Shown here piece after piece: positions 1 through 7,037 of a stretch of 42,158 nt of DNA. Position 1 is the first letter of the stretch; each line of letters opens with the position of its first letter. A program made the translations under genes and the position numbers. Source of the DNA: an uncultured Lachnospiraceae bacterium (GTDB lineage Bacteria > Bacillota > Clostridia > Lachnospirales > Lachnospiraceae); assembly GCA_947626915.1 (NCBI GenBank), contig CANQUA010000023.1, forward strand, positions 1 through 42,158, given 5' to 3'. The notes beneath the pieces are model-generated. The model saw only the letters and a program-made list of their open reading frames with translations. It was not told the origin of the DNA and did not search any database.

Positions 1-105
1 ACCGGCGACGAGGCGCATGCGGCGCTGGCGGGTATGCTGTCCCTGATGGCGCTTGGCATGATGGGAATATTCGCGGCCTTCCGGAAGAAGGAGGACGCCG
101 AGTAG
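1..105 (+). CDS. C-terminus of a cell-wall-anchored surface protein (partial)
   Basis: Only the last 34 residues are inside the window. They begin with TGDE, run through a hydrophobic stretch (AGMLSLMALGMMGIFAAF) and end in a short charged tail, FRKKEDAE. This is the usual form of a sortase sorting signal, where TGD follows the LPx or PK part of the motif just outside the window. Sortase would cut there and link the protein to peptidoglycan. The function of the rest of the protein cannot be seen. It converges on the cwlD remnant and shares a terminator with it. Confidence 0.6.
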   Translation, partial: TGDEAHAALAGMLSLMALGMMGIFAAFRKKEDAE

Positions 106-148
106 GACATTAGCCGGAGTCCGCAAATTGAATCATCTAAAATAATGG

Positions 149-190
149 TACCGGTGCGGTCCGCGAGGGCCGTACCGGTACGAATTTTTT
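149..190. terminator. Bidirectional intrinsic terminator
   Basis: A 14-base stem (149-162 with 167-180, two wobble or mismatched pairs) with a GCGA loop is followed by a run of six T. It sits between the convergent surface-protein gene and the 3' end of the cwlD remnant, so it probably served both genes before cwlD was broken. Confidence 0.75.
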
Positions 191-206
191 CCTTTCGGTT
201 TTCCAT

Positions 207-473
207 TCACCGCGTATTCAGATACTCCATGATCCCCATATGAATTGTCCACGCCACCCGGTCCTGATAGTCTTCGGTGTTCAGCAGCGCCGCCTCGGCC
301 CGGTTGCTCAGAAACCCGCACTCTACGATGACAATGGGGCTTTTGACGTGGAGCAGCAGATAGTAGCTGTCGTTGGATTTGACGGAGCGTGTGTTTTCGT
401 CGCCCAGAACGTAGTCGAAACGGTCCTGCAGGATCTCGGCCAGCCGCTTCCCGGGATCGAGGCCGCCGTGACC
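207..473 (-). pseudogene. cwlD: cwlD-type amidase, C-terminal remnant, copy 1 (internal deletion)
   Basis: The minus strand encodes GHGGLDPGK joined directly to KRLAEILQDRFDYVLGDEN and on to IVECGFLSNRAEAALL and EYLNTR-stop. These are the start and end of an N-acetylmuramoyl-L-alanine amidase catalytic domain (Amidase_3 family), with about 97 residues between them missing. Copy 2 at 1639-2199 retains that middle part. The deletion joint lies in a CCCGG sequence, which suggests slippage or short-homology recombination. The 3' flank here, with the terminator at 149-190 and the surface-protein gene, looks original, so this copy probably marks the ancestral gene end. It cannot make an active enzyme because the metal-binding middle region is lost. 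Confidence 0.85.
211..452. repeat. 242-bp direct repeat, copy A (cwlD 3' end)
   Basis: This stretch matches 1649-1890 almost base for base. I found one difference (GGATTTG here, GGCTTTG there). It covers the C-terminal half of the amidase gene. The near identity means the duplication is recent or kept alike by gene conversion. Confidence 0.9.
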
Positions 474-493
474 AGGGGCTGTAACAGACCGAA
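474..493 (+). repeat. Mobile-element end (left end, copy 1)
   Basis: Immediately after the amidase GHGG codons and TGACC (469-473) the sequence changes to AGGGGCTGTAACAGACCGAA. The core CTGTAACAGACCGAA recurs, inverted, at 7061-7082, and with one C/T change at 2201-2220. I read it as the terminal inverted repeat of the element that broke cwlD. I cannot name its family. Confidence 0.6.
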
Positions 494-542
494 GCTTCCG
501 TTCACAGGCTTGAAAATGGCGATGGAGAATGGGAGGCGCCGC

Positions 543-571
543 TTGCATAATGCGGTTGATTCCGTTATACT
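543..571 (+). promoter_or_regulatory. Sigma-A-type promoter of the zeta-toxin pair
   Basis: A TTGCAT -35 box (543-548), a 17-base spacer and a TATACT -10 box (566-571) lie 75 bases before the antitoxin ATG. Both boxes are close to consensus. Confidence 0.6.
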
Positions 572-645
572 AGAATACAGAAATATACCGGGTGTGGATT
601 ACCTTTATGCGGCGGACTATTTATCTGAAGAAAGGTTGTATTAAA

Positions 646-825
646 ATGTCGAAGAAAGAACTTATACATGAGTTATATGAGATTTGTAAGGGTATTGGTA
701 TTGATGAAGCGGATGATCTGATCATTCAGGCGGAAAGTACGGAAGAGAAAGGATTTATCCGTACATTGACGGATTACGTTTTGCAGCAAAAGCAAAAAAA
801 GGTTGTGGCGGAAAAGAGGTTTTAA
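646..825 (+). CDS. Small putative antitoxin of a zeta-toxin pair
   Basis: This encodes 59 residues starting MSKKELIHELYEICKG. The ATG at 646 is chosen because GAAAGG lies 9 to 10 bases upstream; an in-frame ATG at 592 has no ribosome site. The protein is predicted helical and charged, and ends in a lysine-rich stretch. It stops two bases before the TTG start of the zeta-type kinase, so the two are translationally coupled. Known epsilon antitoxins are small helical proteins encoded just upstream of zeta, and several unrelated small proteins fill that place in Clostridia. The role is inferred from position and size; I do not recognise the family from sequence. Confidence 0.6.
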   Translation: MSKKELIHELYEICKGIGIDEADDLIIQAESTEEKGFIRTLTDYVLQQKQKKVVAEKRF

Positions 826-827
826 GT

Positions 828-1382
828 TTGAAGAAGTATCTTATTTTTGCCGGAGTTAACGGCGCGGGCAAGACAACCTTATATCAGACAAACAGCGAAT
901 ATCAGAATCTGCCGCGAATCAATATGGACGAGATCGTTCGGACATTCGGTTCATGGAAAAACAGCGCCGATGTATTTCGGGCTGGGAAAATAGCGGTTTC
1001 GTTGATAAAAAAATATCTGGACGAGGGAATATCGTTCAATCAGGAAACAACTTTATGCGGGCACAGTATTCTGAGGAATATAGAGCGGGCAAAAGAATTG
1101 GGGTATGACATAGAATTATATTATGTGGGGTTAGCCTCGGCAGATTTGGCGAAGAGCAGGGTAGAACAACGTGTGAGGGACGGCGGACATGGGATCTCAC
1201 CGGCTGACATCGAAAAAAGATATACGGAGTCGCTGGAAAATCTAAAAGAAATAATCCCTAAGTGTGATCGGGTGAAGTTATATGACAATACGGTCTCATT
1301 TAGGAAAATAGCGTCATTTATTCAAGGAGAACTCAAGGATTGTGCAGAAGATATTCCCAAATGGTGCAGCGGGCTGTTATAA
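828..1382 (+). CDS. Zeta-toxin family P-loop kinase
   Basis: The product has 184 residues and starts at TTG with AAGAGG nine bases before it. A Walker A motif, AGVNGAGKTTL, is at residues 8-18 (Lys15), followed by INMDEIVRTFG, where the Asp fits the catalytic acid of zeta kinases, and an Arg-rich helix (SRVEQRVRDGG). Zeta toxins phosphorylate UDP-N-acetylglucosamine and block peptidoglycan synthesis; cellular relatives with the same fold phosphorylate other small molecules. The upstream small gene, almost touching, supports a toxin-antitoxin reading. The pair lies between two copies of the broken amidase gene, so it arrived with or after the rearrangement. Confidence 0.8.
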   Translation: MKKYLIFAGVNGAGKTTLYQTNSEYQNLPRINMDEIVRTFGSWKNSADVFRAGKIAVSLIKKYLDEGISFNQETTLCGHSILRNIERAKELGYDIELYYVGLASADLAKSRVEQRVRDGGHGISPADIEKRYTESLENLKEIIPKCDRVKLYDNTVSFRKIASFIQGELKDCAEDIPKWCSGLL

Positions 1383-1412
1383 ATCTCAGGATGGCCTAAT
1401 GCTTATAACAGA

Positions 1413-1598
1413 ATGCCCGCTGTCAAATCTGTGAATGCGGCAGAACTGACGGAAGAAGAGCTGAATAGGGAATTAGAAAAAGAATATGACGACATGCCTG
1501 CCGGAAAAGTGAAATCTGCCCGGCAGGCGTTCGCAGACATACGCAAGGATTCTGGCCTGTAACTTAGGTGGTCGTCACAACTCATCAGGCGGATATAC
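1413..1598 (+). pseudogene. Decayed relBE copy (RelB C-terminus plus first codons of RelE)
   Basis: The reading frame 1413-1562 gives 49 residues (MPAVKSVNAAELTEEEL to FADIRKDSGL-stop) that match, residue for residue over most of their length, the C-terminal half of the intact RelB at 6621-6929. Directly after it, codons for VVTTHQAD match the start of the intact RelE at 6295-6624, but the RelE start codon has been lost and its TAT codon has become TAG. The N-terminal DNA-binding half of RelB and nearly all of RelE are gone. The copy is inverted relative to the intact pair. An antitoxin fragment could in theory still be made from ATG 1413, but I see no ribosome site. Confidence 0.85.
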
Positions 1599-1638
1599 GG
1601 TGCAGATGGAGGATCTGTTTTTCGGGATTTCAAGGAAG

Positions 1639-2199
1639 TTACCGCTGCCGCGTATTCAGATACTCCATGATCCCCATATGAATTGTCCACGCCACCCGGT
1701 CCTGATAGTCTTCGGTGTTCAGCAGCGCCGCCTCGGCCCGGTTGCTCAGAAACCCGCACTCTACGATGACAATGGGGCTTTTGACGTGGAGCAGCAGATA
1801 GTAGCTGTCGTTGGCTTTGACGGAGCGTGTGTTTTCGTCGCCCAGAACGTAGTCGAAACGGTCCTGCAGGATCTCGGCCAGCCGCTTCCCGTTCTCGGAA
1901 GATTTATAATAGAATACCTGAGCGCCTTTTACATATTCCTCGTGGTAGCTGTTCTGATGGATGCTGACCGCCAGGTCGGGGGAGGCGTCGTTGATCAGCT
2001 GGCAGCGGGCGCGCATGTCGGCCGTTTTTTTGTTGGATTCCGATTCGCCGCTGAGGGCCGTGTCCGAGTCGCGGGTCATGACGACCTCCACGTCGGAGGC
2101 CTCCAGATACTGCTTCACACGCTGGGCGATCCGGAGGTTGATGTCTTTTTCCAGTGAGCCGTCGACAGCGATCTTGCCGGGGTCGAAGCCGCCGTGACC
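1639..2199 (-). pseudogene. cwlD: cwlD-type amidase, C-terminal remnant, copy 2 (most of the catalytic domain)
   Basis: The minus strand encodes PGHGGFDPGKIAVDGSLEKD, then VVMTRDSDTAL, LAVSIHQNSY, GAQVFYYKS and IVECGFLSNRAEAALL, ending NTRQR-stop. This is nearly the whole Amidase_3 domain, including the second zinc ligand Glu (SLEKD), the SIHQN histidine and the catalytic IVECGF glutamate. The first zinc histidine and the N-terminal membrane segment lie 4.9 kb away at 7083-7297. CwlD-type enzymes remove peptides from spore cortex muramic acid so that the delta-lactam can form. The reading frame stays open upstream into the element, up to 2388, but has no proper start. Beyond the 3' end the sequence runs into the relBE remnant, not the original flank. 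Confidence 0.85.
1649..1890. repeat. 242-bp direct repeat, copy B (cwlD 3' end)
   Basis: This is the partner of 211-452 in the same orientation, with one base difference found. The repeats are about 1.4 kb apart and bracket the zeta-toxin pair and the relBE remnant, so recombination between them would delete that cassette. Confidence 0.9.
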
Positions 2200-2398
2200 T
2201 GGGGGCTGCAACAGACCGGAAAGTGTATATGAAGCTCGTATTCGCGGAGCCTTAATTCTTCCAAATGCCGTTTGGCAAACTACTTGAACCCGCAATGAAT
2301 GAAACACTGCATTTACAGGTCTTTCGGAAGGAAGGGAACTCATCGCCAAATCAATAAACAATCCCGCTGTATTCCATTTTTTCTCCAATAGGGTGTGT

Positions 2399-3748
2399 TC
2401 AGTCTGCTGGGGGATCGTTCTGCCGCAGGGCGATTCCGATCAGCCGGTCCGTCTGATCCGCCATAAAGAGCGGAATGTTCAGTACATCATCGTCCAGCTT
2501 CAGATTGGCCAGGGAAAAACGTACGCGAAGTTTTACCTGATCCGGGAACAATTCTTTGAATTTTTTGAAACTTTTACTGGAGGTATTGGCCTCGGATTTG
2601 ACCTCAACGGGAAAAATATCGTTCTCCCGCTGAATCAGGAAATCTACCTCATAGGGAGGATTGGTCTGCGCCCAGTAACGGGGAACGGTCTCAAATTGGG
2701 TGATCAGAGTTTGCAGCACGAAATTCTCAGTCAGCGCGCCTTTGAACTCGGTAAAAAGACGGTTGTTCTCACCGAAAGCGGTGGGGGCCAGTTGTGCCAG
2801 ACGGCGGAGAAGTCCCACATCCACCAGATAGATCTTAAAAGCGGAAAGATCGTCATAAGCGGATACCGGCAGGCCGGGAGAAAGGCTGCGGTAGATTTTA
2901 TGCACCAGCCGGGCATCGGCCAGCCATTGCAGGGCGTCCTCATATTCACGGGCCCGGGCGCCGTTTTTTACGACTTTATAAATGAATTTCTTGTTTTCTC
3001 TTGCCAGCTGGGAAGGTATGGATTTCCAGATCATAGAAATCTTTGGAAATTCGCTGGTATTCGGGTGCTTGGCAAAGTCGCGCTCATATGCTCCAAGGAT
3101 TCCGGACAACGCTTCCTGCATAGCGGCTACGTCCCGCGCCTCTGTCCACATCAGTACAGATTCAGGCATACCGCCGGTGACATAATACATTTTCAGTTTC
3201 TCATACAGAGGATTGAAGAACGCATCGGGGATCGGCTCGATGGCGTCTACGCTTTCCAGATATGCGGCAAGGTTTCCGTCGCCGTTGGCGATCAGAAATT
3301 CCGGGAAGGTCATAGGGTCGATCTGCAAGAAATTGACTTTGCCCACAGGGAAAGAAGACGGTTTTGCCAGAGCAATACCCAGCAGAGAGCCGGCGCAGGC
3401 GACATGATACTGCGGAGCGTTTTCACAGAAGTACTTCATGGAATTGATGACGTTTGGACAGTCCTGTATCTCGTCAAAGATGATCAGGGTCTTTTCCGGC
3501 AGGATCTTCTGACCGCTGGCCAGCATCAGATTTTGCAGGATACGGGAAACGTCTTTGGTCGTCTCAAAGAACTGTTTGTATTCCTCGTTTTCATCAAAAT
3601 TAAAATAGGCGGTATTTTCATAATAACGTTTGCCGAACTCTTTCAGAATCCAGGTCTTACCTACCTGGCGCACGCCTTTTAAGATCAGAGGCTTGCGATA
3701 GGGAGAGTTTTTCCACGTCAGCAGTTTTTTTAAAATAAATCGTTCCAT
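2399..3748 (-). CDS. AAA ATPase with C-terminal DUF4143 domain
   Basis: The product has 449 residues. The start at 3748 (MERFILKKLL) is preceded by GAGGAG at the right distance; an in-frame ATG 16 codons upstream has no ribosome site. The N-terminal AAA_14 domain has Walker A GVRQVGKT (about residues 24-31) and Walker B LIIFDEIQD. The C-terminal DUF4143 domain contains YWAQTNPPYEVDFLI and FPVEVKS, a pattern like the PD-(D/E)xK nuclease fold. This family (COG1373) is widespread in anaerobes, often in accessory regions and with unknown target. It has its own promoter and no operon partner. Confidence 0.85.
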   Translation of the reverse strand: MERFILKKLLTWKNSPYRKPLILKGVRQVGKTWILKEFGKRYYENTAYFNFDENEEYKQFFETTKDVSRILQNLMLASGQKILPEKTLIIFDEIQDCPNVINSMKYFCENAPQYHVACAGSLLGIALAKPSSFPVGKVNFLQIDPMTFPEFLIANGDGNLAAYLESVDAIEPIPDAFFNPLYEKLKMYYVTGGMPESVLMWTEARDVAAMQEALSGILGAYERDFAKHPNTSEFPKISMIWKSIPSQLARENKKFIYKVVKNGARAREYEDALQWLADARLVHKIYRSLSPGLPVSAYDDLSAFKIYLVDVGLLRRLAQLAPTAFGENNRLFTEFKGALTENFVLQTLITQFETVPRYWAQTNPPYEVDFLIQRENDIFPVEVKSEANTSSKSFKKFKELFPDQVKLRVRFSLANLKLDDDVLNIPLFMADQTDRLIGIALRQNDPPAD

Positions 3749-3756
3749 AGGCCCGC

Positions 3757-3831
3757 TCCTCACATTTTTATTGATGTTTTTGTGATCGTTCCTCACATTT
3801 TTATTATATACAAAAGGATTCGATAATACAA
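3757..3831 (-). promoter_or_regulatory. Promoter and 16-bp direct repeats before the AAA/DUF4143 gene
   Basis: On the minus strand a TTGTAT -35 (3826-3831), 17-base spacer and TATAAT -10 (3803-3808) precede the gene. The sequence TCCTCACATTTTTATT occurs twice as a perfect 16-bp direct repeat (3757-3772 and 3790-3805). One copy overlaps the ribosome-binding site and the other touches the -10 box, so a repressor bound there could block both transcription and translation. Regulation is inferred from the placement only. Confidence 0.6.
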
Positions 3832-3908
3832 CTAAAAAATAAATGGAACTGCCGTCTTTATAGGGAAACGCTTTCCTGATGTACTCATATTACCCGGGTC
3901 CATCGAAT

Positions 3909-3995
3909 ATGTTAGAAGAAAATACCGCAGGTTTTCAGTATGGGCAAACAGACCGGGACCAAACGGAGTTCGTGGAGGATTACGCGAATATATAA
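3909..3995 (+). other. Gap before the recombinase; 28-codon ORF, possible remnant
   Basis: Between the divergent ATPase and recombinase genes (3832-4064) the only coding signal is ATG 3909 to TAA 3995, beginning MLEENTAGFQYGQTDRD. It has no clear ribosome site and I do not recognise it. It may be a leftover gene end, since the sequence has coding-like base use. No promoter for the recombinase could be assigned with confidence. Confidence 0.25.
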
Positions 3996-4064
3996 ATCCA
4001 GATTTTCATGCAAAGATGCCGTCAGGCGGATCATAAAAGCGCATCGAAGGGAAAAGAAAGTCCT

Positions 4065-5774
4065 ATGATGAACGCGAGATTTGCCCCGCACAATTCGATC
4101 GACAGCCGGAAATGGAGCGTCGCGGTATACGAGCGGTTGTCGGATGAAGATTCTGACAAGCGATGTAAGAATGACGCGAGCCGAAGTATTGTGAATCAGA
4201 ATAAAATGATTTTCAGCTATATAGAGAAGATGAACGCGGAGCCATTGGACGGATGCGAACTGGCGGTGTACGATACTTATTCGGACGATGATTATACGGG
4301 CATGAATTTCAACCGGCCCGGATTTCAGCGGATGCTCGGGGACATCGAATCGGATCTGGTAGACTGCATCGTGGTTAAGAATCTTTCCAGACTCGGACGA
4401 AATGACAGTGAGATGCAGAATTATCTGGAGGTGGAGTTTGAAAAAAAAGGGAAACAGGTTCGGGTGATCGCGATCGGCGATCATTATGACAGTCTGTATA
4501 CGGAAGTTACGTTGGGATACAAGATTCTTATCATGATGAATCGGGAATATTCCGAACAGCAGCATCGAAATGTCATAACGGCCATGCGCTGTATGCAGAA
4601 AAACGGGCAGTTTGTCGGAGCGTTTGCTCCGTATGGCTACAGGAAAGACCCGGAGAACAAGCACCGTTTTTTGATAGATGAATATGCGGCCGGCGTGGTG
4701 AGGCAGATATATCGGCTGTATCTGGATGGCGTTTCGCCGAAAGAGATCGCGGCGCGGCTGACTCTGGAAGGAATCGTGAATCCCTCCGCCTACAAACGAT
4801 TGAACGGTTCAAAATTTTCCTGCTGCAATAAGATTTCAGACAGCGAAGTTCACTGGACGTCCTCGACGGTGAAGCATATCCTATCGGATGAAACGTATAC
4901 AGGCACGCTGGTTCAGCATAAACAGGTGCAGAAACGCCTGATTGATCCTGCGCCCGCTGCCGTTCCCAGGAAAGACTGGATCCGATGTGAGAATGCGCAT
5001 GAGGCCATCGTTTCTAAGGAATATTGGGATACGGCCCAATCCATGATGAAAACGGTTAAGAGAGATACCACGAAGGAAGACGAGGTCACCATATTTAAAG
5101 GGTTGTTAAAGTGCGGCGACTGCGGCCACGCGATGCGCAAAAAGTGGGATACCTATTCTCATGTCCGCGATGGGAAAACTGCGAGGTATTTATATTATAA
5201 CTGCTCCACCTACCGGGATTTCAGTCAGAACCGTAAGCTTTGGGGGGAAAATGCGCCGGCATGTACCAGCCATTATATTTCTGACCGGCTTCTGAGGGAT
5301 ATTATTATTGACGACGTGAACAAGATCATCGGTCAGATTTCTGACCTAAAAAAGATGGCGGAAGAGGATAGCCGCCCTGCAGATATAGAGAAAAAGACTC
5401 TGCAAAGGAGGCTCTGCCGTGCGGAGGATCAGCTCCGTACCTATAGGAAAATGCTTAGGACAGCCCGGATGAGATGGTACAAGGAAGAGATCGATGATGC
5501 GGAATTCAGGGAAGACGAAGCGGAATTCAAGAAAGTGATCGGGCAGTGCGGGAAAGAGACTGCCGCGCTGAGAAATTCGCTGGAAGCATTGGAAACGGCC
5601 GCAGCGGTTGATCCCTGGGTCCGGCAGCTGGCAGAGAAAGGGAAGATCACAGAACTGGATCGGGCGACGGTTGTTGAGTTGATCGAAGAGATCCGGGTAT
5701 TTCAGGATAAGCATATTGAGATCGTTTATAAGTTCGATAATATGTTTGATTCATCATTCATAAAGAGCGCCTGA
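4065..5774 (+). CDS. Large serine recombinase (TndX/TnpX-type)
   Basis: The product has 569 residues from ATG 4065 (a second ATG follows at 4068), with GAAGGG and AGAAAG upstream. The N-terminal resolvase domain has AVYERLS with the likely nucleophile Ser26, then DDYTGMNFNRPGF and VKNLSRLGRN. The recombinase domain (about residues 180-270, PYGYRKDPE to VNPSAYKR) is followed by a zinc ribbon (CGDCGHAM and YYNCSTYR) and a coiled coil at about 440-530. Such enzymes excise and insert conjugative or mobilisable elements of Firmicutes. No conjugation, mobilisation or excisionase genes are near it, so the original element is reduced or was small. It ends at a strong terminator. Confidence 0.93.
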   Translation: MMNARFAPHNSIDSRKWSVAVYERLSDEDSDKRCKNDASRSIVNQNKMIFSYIEKMNAEPLDGCELAVYDTYSDDDYTGMNFNRPGFQRMLGDIESDLVDCIVVKNLSRLGRNDSEMQNYLEVEFEKKGKQVRVIAIGDHYDSLYTEVTLGYKILIMMNREYSEQQHRNVITAMRCMQKNGQFVGAFAPYGYRKDPENKHRFLIDEYAAGVVRQIYRLYLDGVSPKEIAARLTLEGIVNPSAYKRLNGSKFSCCNKISDSEVHWTSSTVKHILSDETYTGTLVQHKQVQKRLIDPAPAAVPRKDWIRCENAHEAIVSKEYWDTAQSMMKTVKRDTTKEDEVTIFKGLLKCGDCGHAMRKKWDTYSHVRDGKTARYLYYNCSTYRDFSQNRKLWGENAPACTSHYISDRLLRDIIIDDVNKIIGQISDLKKMAEEDSRPADIEKKTLQRRLCRAEDQLRTYRKMLRTARMRWYKEEIDDAEFREDEAEFKKVIGQCGKETAALRNSLEALETAAAVDPWVRQLAEKGKITELDRATVVELIEEIRVFQDKHIEIVYKFDNMFDSSFIKSA

Positions 5775-5781
5775 TCTCTCG

Positions 5782-5822
5782 CAGGGATGGAAATCTAAAC
5801 AACAGATTTCCGTCCCTGTTTA
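5782..5822 (+). terminator. Intrinsic terminator of the serine recombinase gene
   Basis: CAGGGATGGAAATCT (5782-5796) pairs with AGATTTCCGTCCCTG (5804-5818) around a 7-base loop, with one mismatch and a short T-rich tail. It begins eight bases after the recombinase stop codon. Confidence 0.85.
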
Positions 5823-5876
5823 TCGTGGTTTTATCGCTCCGTTATGTCTGCTTATTTGGTTGTTTCTTCCTTTATC

Positions 5877-5936
5877 CATTTACAGTGTCATTTATAATGT
5901 CATTTACAGTGTCATTTATAGCGTCGTTTACAGTGC
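5877..5936 (-). repeat. Five 12-bp tandem repeats, probable gene remnant
   Basis: Five units based on CATTTACAGTGT follow one another without gaps. On the minus strand they read as four-residue repeats (NGTV NDAI NDTV NDII NDTV NG-stop), preceded by an open stretch coding QDKNERDIIHF. Repeats of the NDTV type occur in the C-terminal part of some Clostridial ATP-binding proteins with a divergent AAA (AlbA-like) domain, just before a helix-turn-helix. I infer a decayed fragment of such a gene; alternatively the iterons could be a recombinase site. The rest of 5937-6062 shows nothing else. Confidence 0.5.
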
Positions 5937-6062
5937 CATTAAAATGTATAATGTCTCTTTCATTTTTGTCCTGACGAAGAAAATATGGCTGTATCAAAAA
6001 CTATTTGTAGGAAATAAACAGATTTAAGTTTGTGGGAGAAATGATTGTGATTAGCATAATAC

Positions 6063-6239
6063 TTATGATTTTGGGCCTTGTTTGTGTATGGCCGCCTGCC
6101 TGTATTGTTTCAGCTGTTCGAGAGATAACCTGGGGGCTTCTTCATCATACATCGGTGTTCGGTTTGCTGCCATTCTGATTTCTTCTGCCTGTTGCCGCGT
6201 GGGTTTCTGCCCCGGATATATATTAATGCTGACTGTCAT
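6063..6239 (-). CDS. 58-residue protein downstream of relE
   Basis: ATG 6239 to TAA 6063 encodes a 58-residue protein beginning MTVSINIYPGQKPTRQQAEE, with MYDEEAPRLSLEQLKQYRQA later. The ribosome site is weak (GAAAG ten bases upstream). The pattern (short N-terminal strand, then a P-T-x-x-Q helix and D-E-x-x-P-x-L-S/T) resembles small Clostridial proteins found beside toxin genes, likely antitoxins. It lies 55 bases downstream of relE on the same strand, so it may be a third gene of that operon or the surviving half of another pair. The family and role are inferred; the codon pattern supports a real gene. Confidence 0.55.
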   Translation of the reverse strand: MTVSINIYPGQKPTRQQAEEIRMAANRTPMYDEEAPRLSLEQLKQYRQAAIHKQGPKS

Positions 6240-6294
6240 AATAAAAACGCTTTCTATTAAGGTAATAAATGGCTTTTAGCAGCTGAGTATATCT

Positions 6295-6624
6295 CTAAGT
6301 GATTTGGATTGCCCGCAGCTGGCGTTCGACATCCATACCTCCATATAGGACACGAATTACAGTGACAACTTGTGCTGTGTTGTCAGGAATATATAAGACC
6401 AGATAATTATCAACCGGCATGACTCTTAACTGGCGGCTTTTCCACGGCTCTTTTTCATATCGGCTGAATTTTTCGGGAAAATCCGCAAGCTGTAGAATGT
6501 GCTTTTCCAGACGGTCAAGCTGACCGGCAGCGTTATCCGGGGCAAGCAGTTCGAATGCGATATATTCATAAATACTGCGCAGGTCCGCGTCTGCCTGATG
6601 GGTTGTGACGACTGCATAAGTCAT
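6295..6624 (-). CDS. RelE/ParE-family toxin
   Basis: The product has 109 residues (MTYAVVTTHQADADLRSIYEYI). The core fold of the family is visible: two N-terminal helices, SRYEKEPWKSRQLRVMPVDNYLVLYI and a final strand, VVTVIRVLYGGMD. The start overlaps the antitoxin stop by four bases. RelE-type members cut mRNA in the ribosome, while ParE-type members poison gyrase; the sequence alone does not decide between them. A decayed inverted copy of its first codons lies at 1565-1598. Confidence 0.88.
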   Translation of the reverse strand: MTYAVVTTHQADADLRSIYEYIAFELLAPDNAAGQLDRLEKHILQLADFPEKFSRYEKEPWKSRQLRVMPVDNYLVLYIPDNTAQVVTVIRVLYGGMDVERQLRAIQIT

Positions 6625-6929
6625 AGGCCATAATCCTTGCGTATGTCCGCGAATGTCTGCCGGGCGGATTTTACTTTTCCGGCAAGCATGTCCTCGTACC
6701 CTTTTTCTAATTCTGCATTCAGCGCCTCTTCCGTCAGTTCAGCTGCATTTACAGGTTTTGCAGTGGGAATCCTGACAGGAAACGGAAGCCCCCGATTCAA
6801 AATGATCTGCTTATAAAACATATTGATCGCATTCGATGCAGGAATACCGAGGACTGCCAGAATGCGCTCCGCCTCTTCTTTAACATCCGGCTCAATTCGT
6901 GCGTATAGATTTGCTGACTTTGCCGCCAT
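6621..6929 (-). CDS. RelB/DinJ-family antitoxin
   Basis: The product has 102 residues from ATG 6929, chosen for the AAGGAG nine to ten bases upstream; an in-frame ATG at 6965 has none. The N-terminal ribbon-helix-helix (ANLYARIEPDVKEEAERIL, then GIPASNAINMFYKQII) is typical of RelB/DinJ and binds the operator; the C-terminal part (ELTEEALNAELEKGY) wraps the toxin. Its last 45 or so residues are matched by the remnant at 1413-1562, which carries scattered substitutions. The pair is probably autoregulated. Confidence 0.9.
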   Translation of the reverse strand: MAAKSANLYARIEPDVKEEAERILAVLGIPASNAINMFYKQIILNRGLPFPVRIPTAKPVNAAELTEEALNAELEKGYEDMLAGKVKSARQTFADIRKDYGL

Positions 6930-6960
6930 AATCAAAACGCTCCTTTCTGAGTAGAGATTC

Positions 6961-7037
6961 ACCATAATTTACCATAATTTGCCTTAGCAGAGATTGTTTC
7001 TATGCGGTATTATACCATTTCGTGCGGACAAACGCAA
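6961..7037 (-). promoter_or_regulatory. relBE promoter with a 10-bp tandem repeat
   Basis: On the minus strand a TTGCGT -35 (7032-7037), 17-base spacer and TATAAT -10 (7009-7014) drive relBE. Between the -10 box and the ribosome site lies ACCATAATTT twice in tandem (6961-6980), a plausible RelB operator because ribbon-helix-helix proteins bind short repeats. Operator function is inferred. Confidence 0.6.

Noticed and set aside
2221-2388. N-terminal extension of the amidase frame as a new fused domain
   Set aside because: It is element sequence that happens to stay in frame after the insertion; it has no ribosome site, signal peptide or family pattern.
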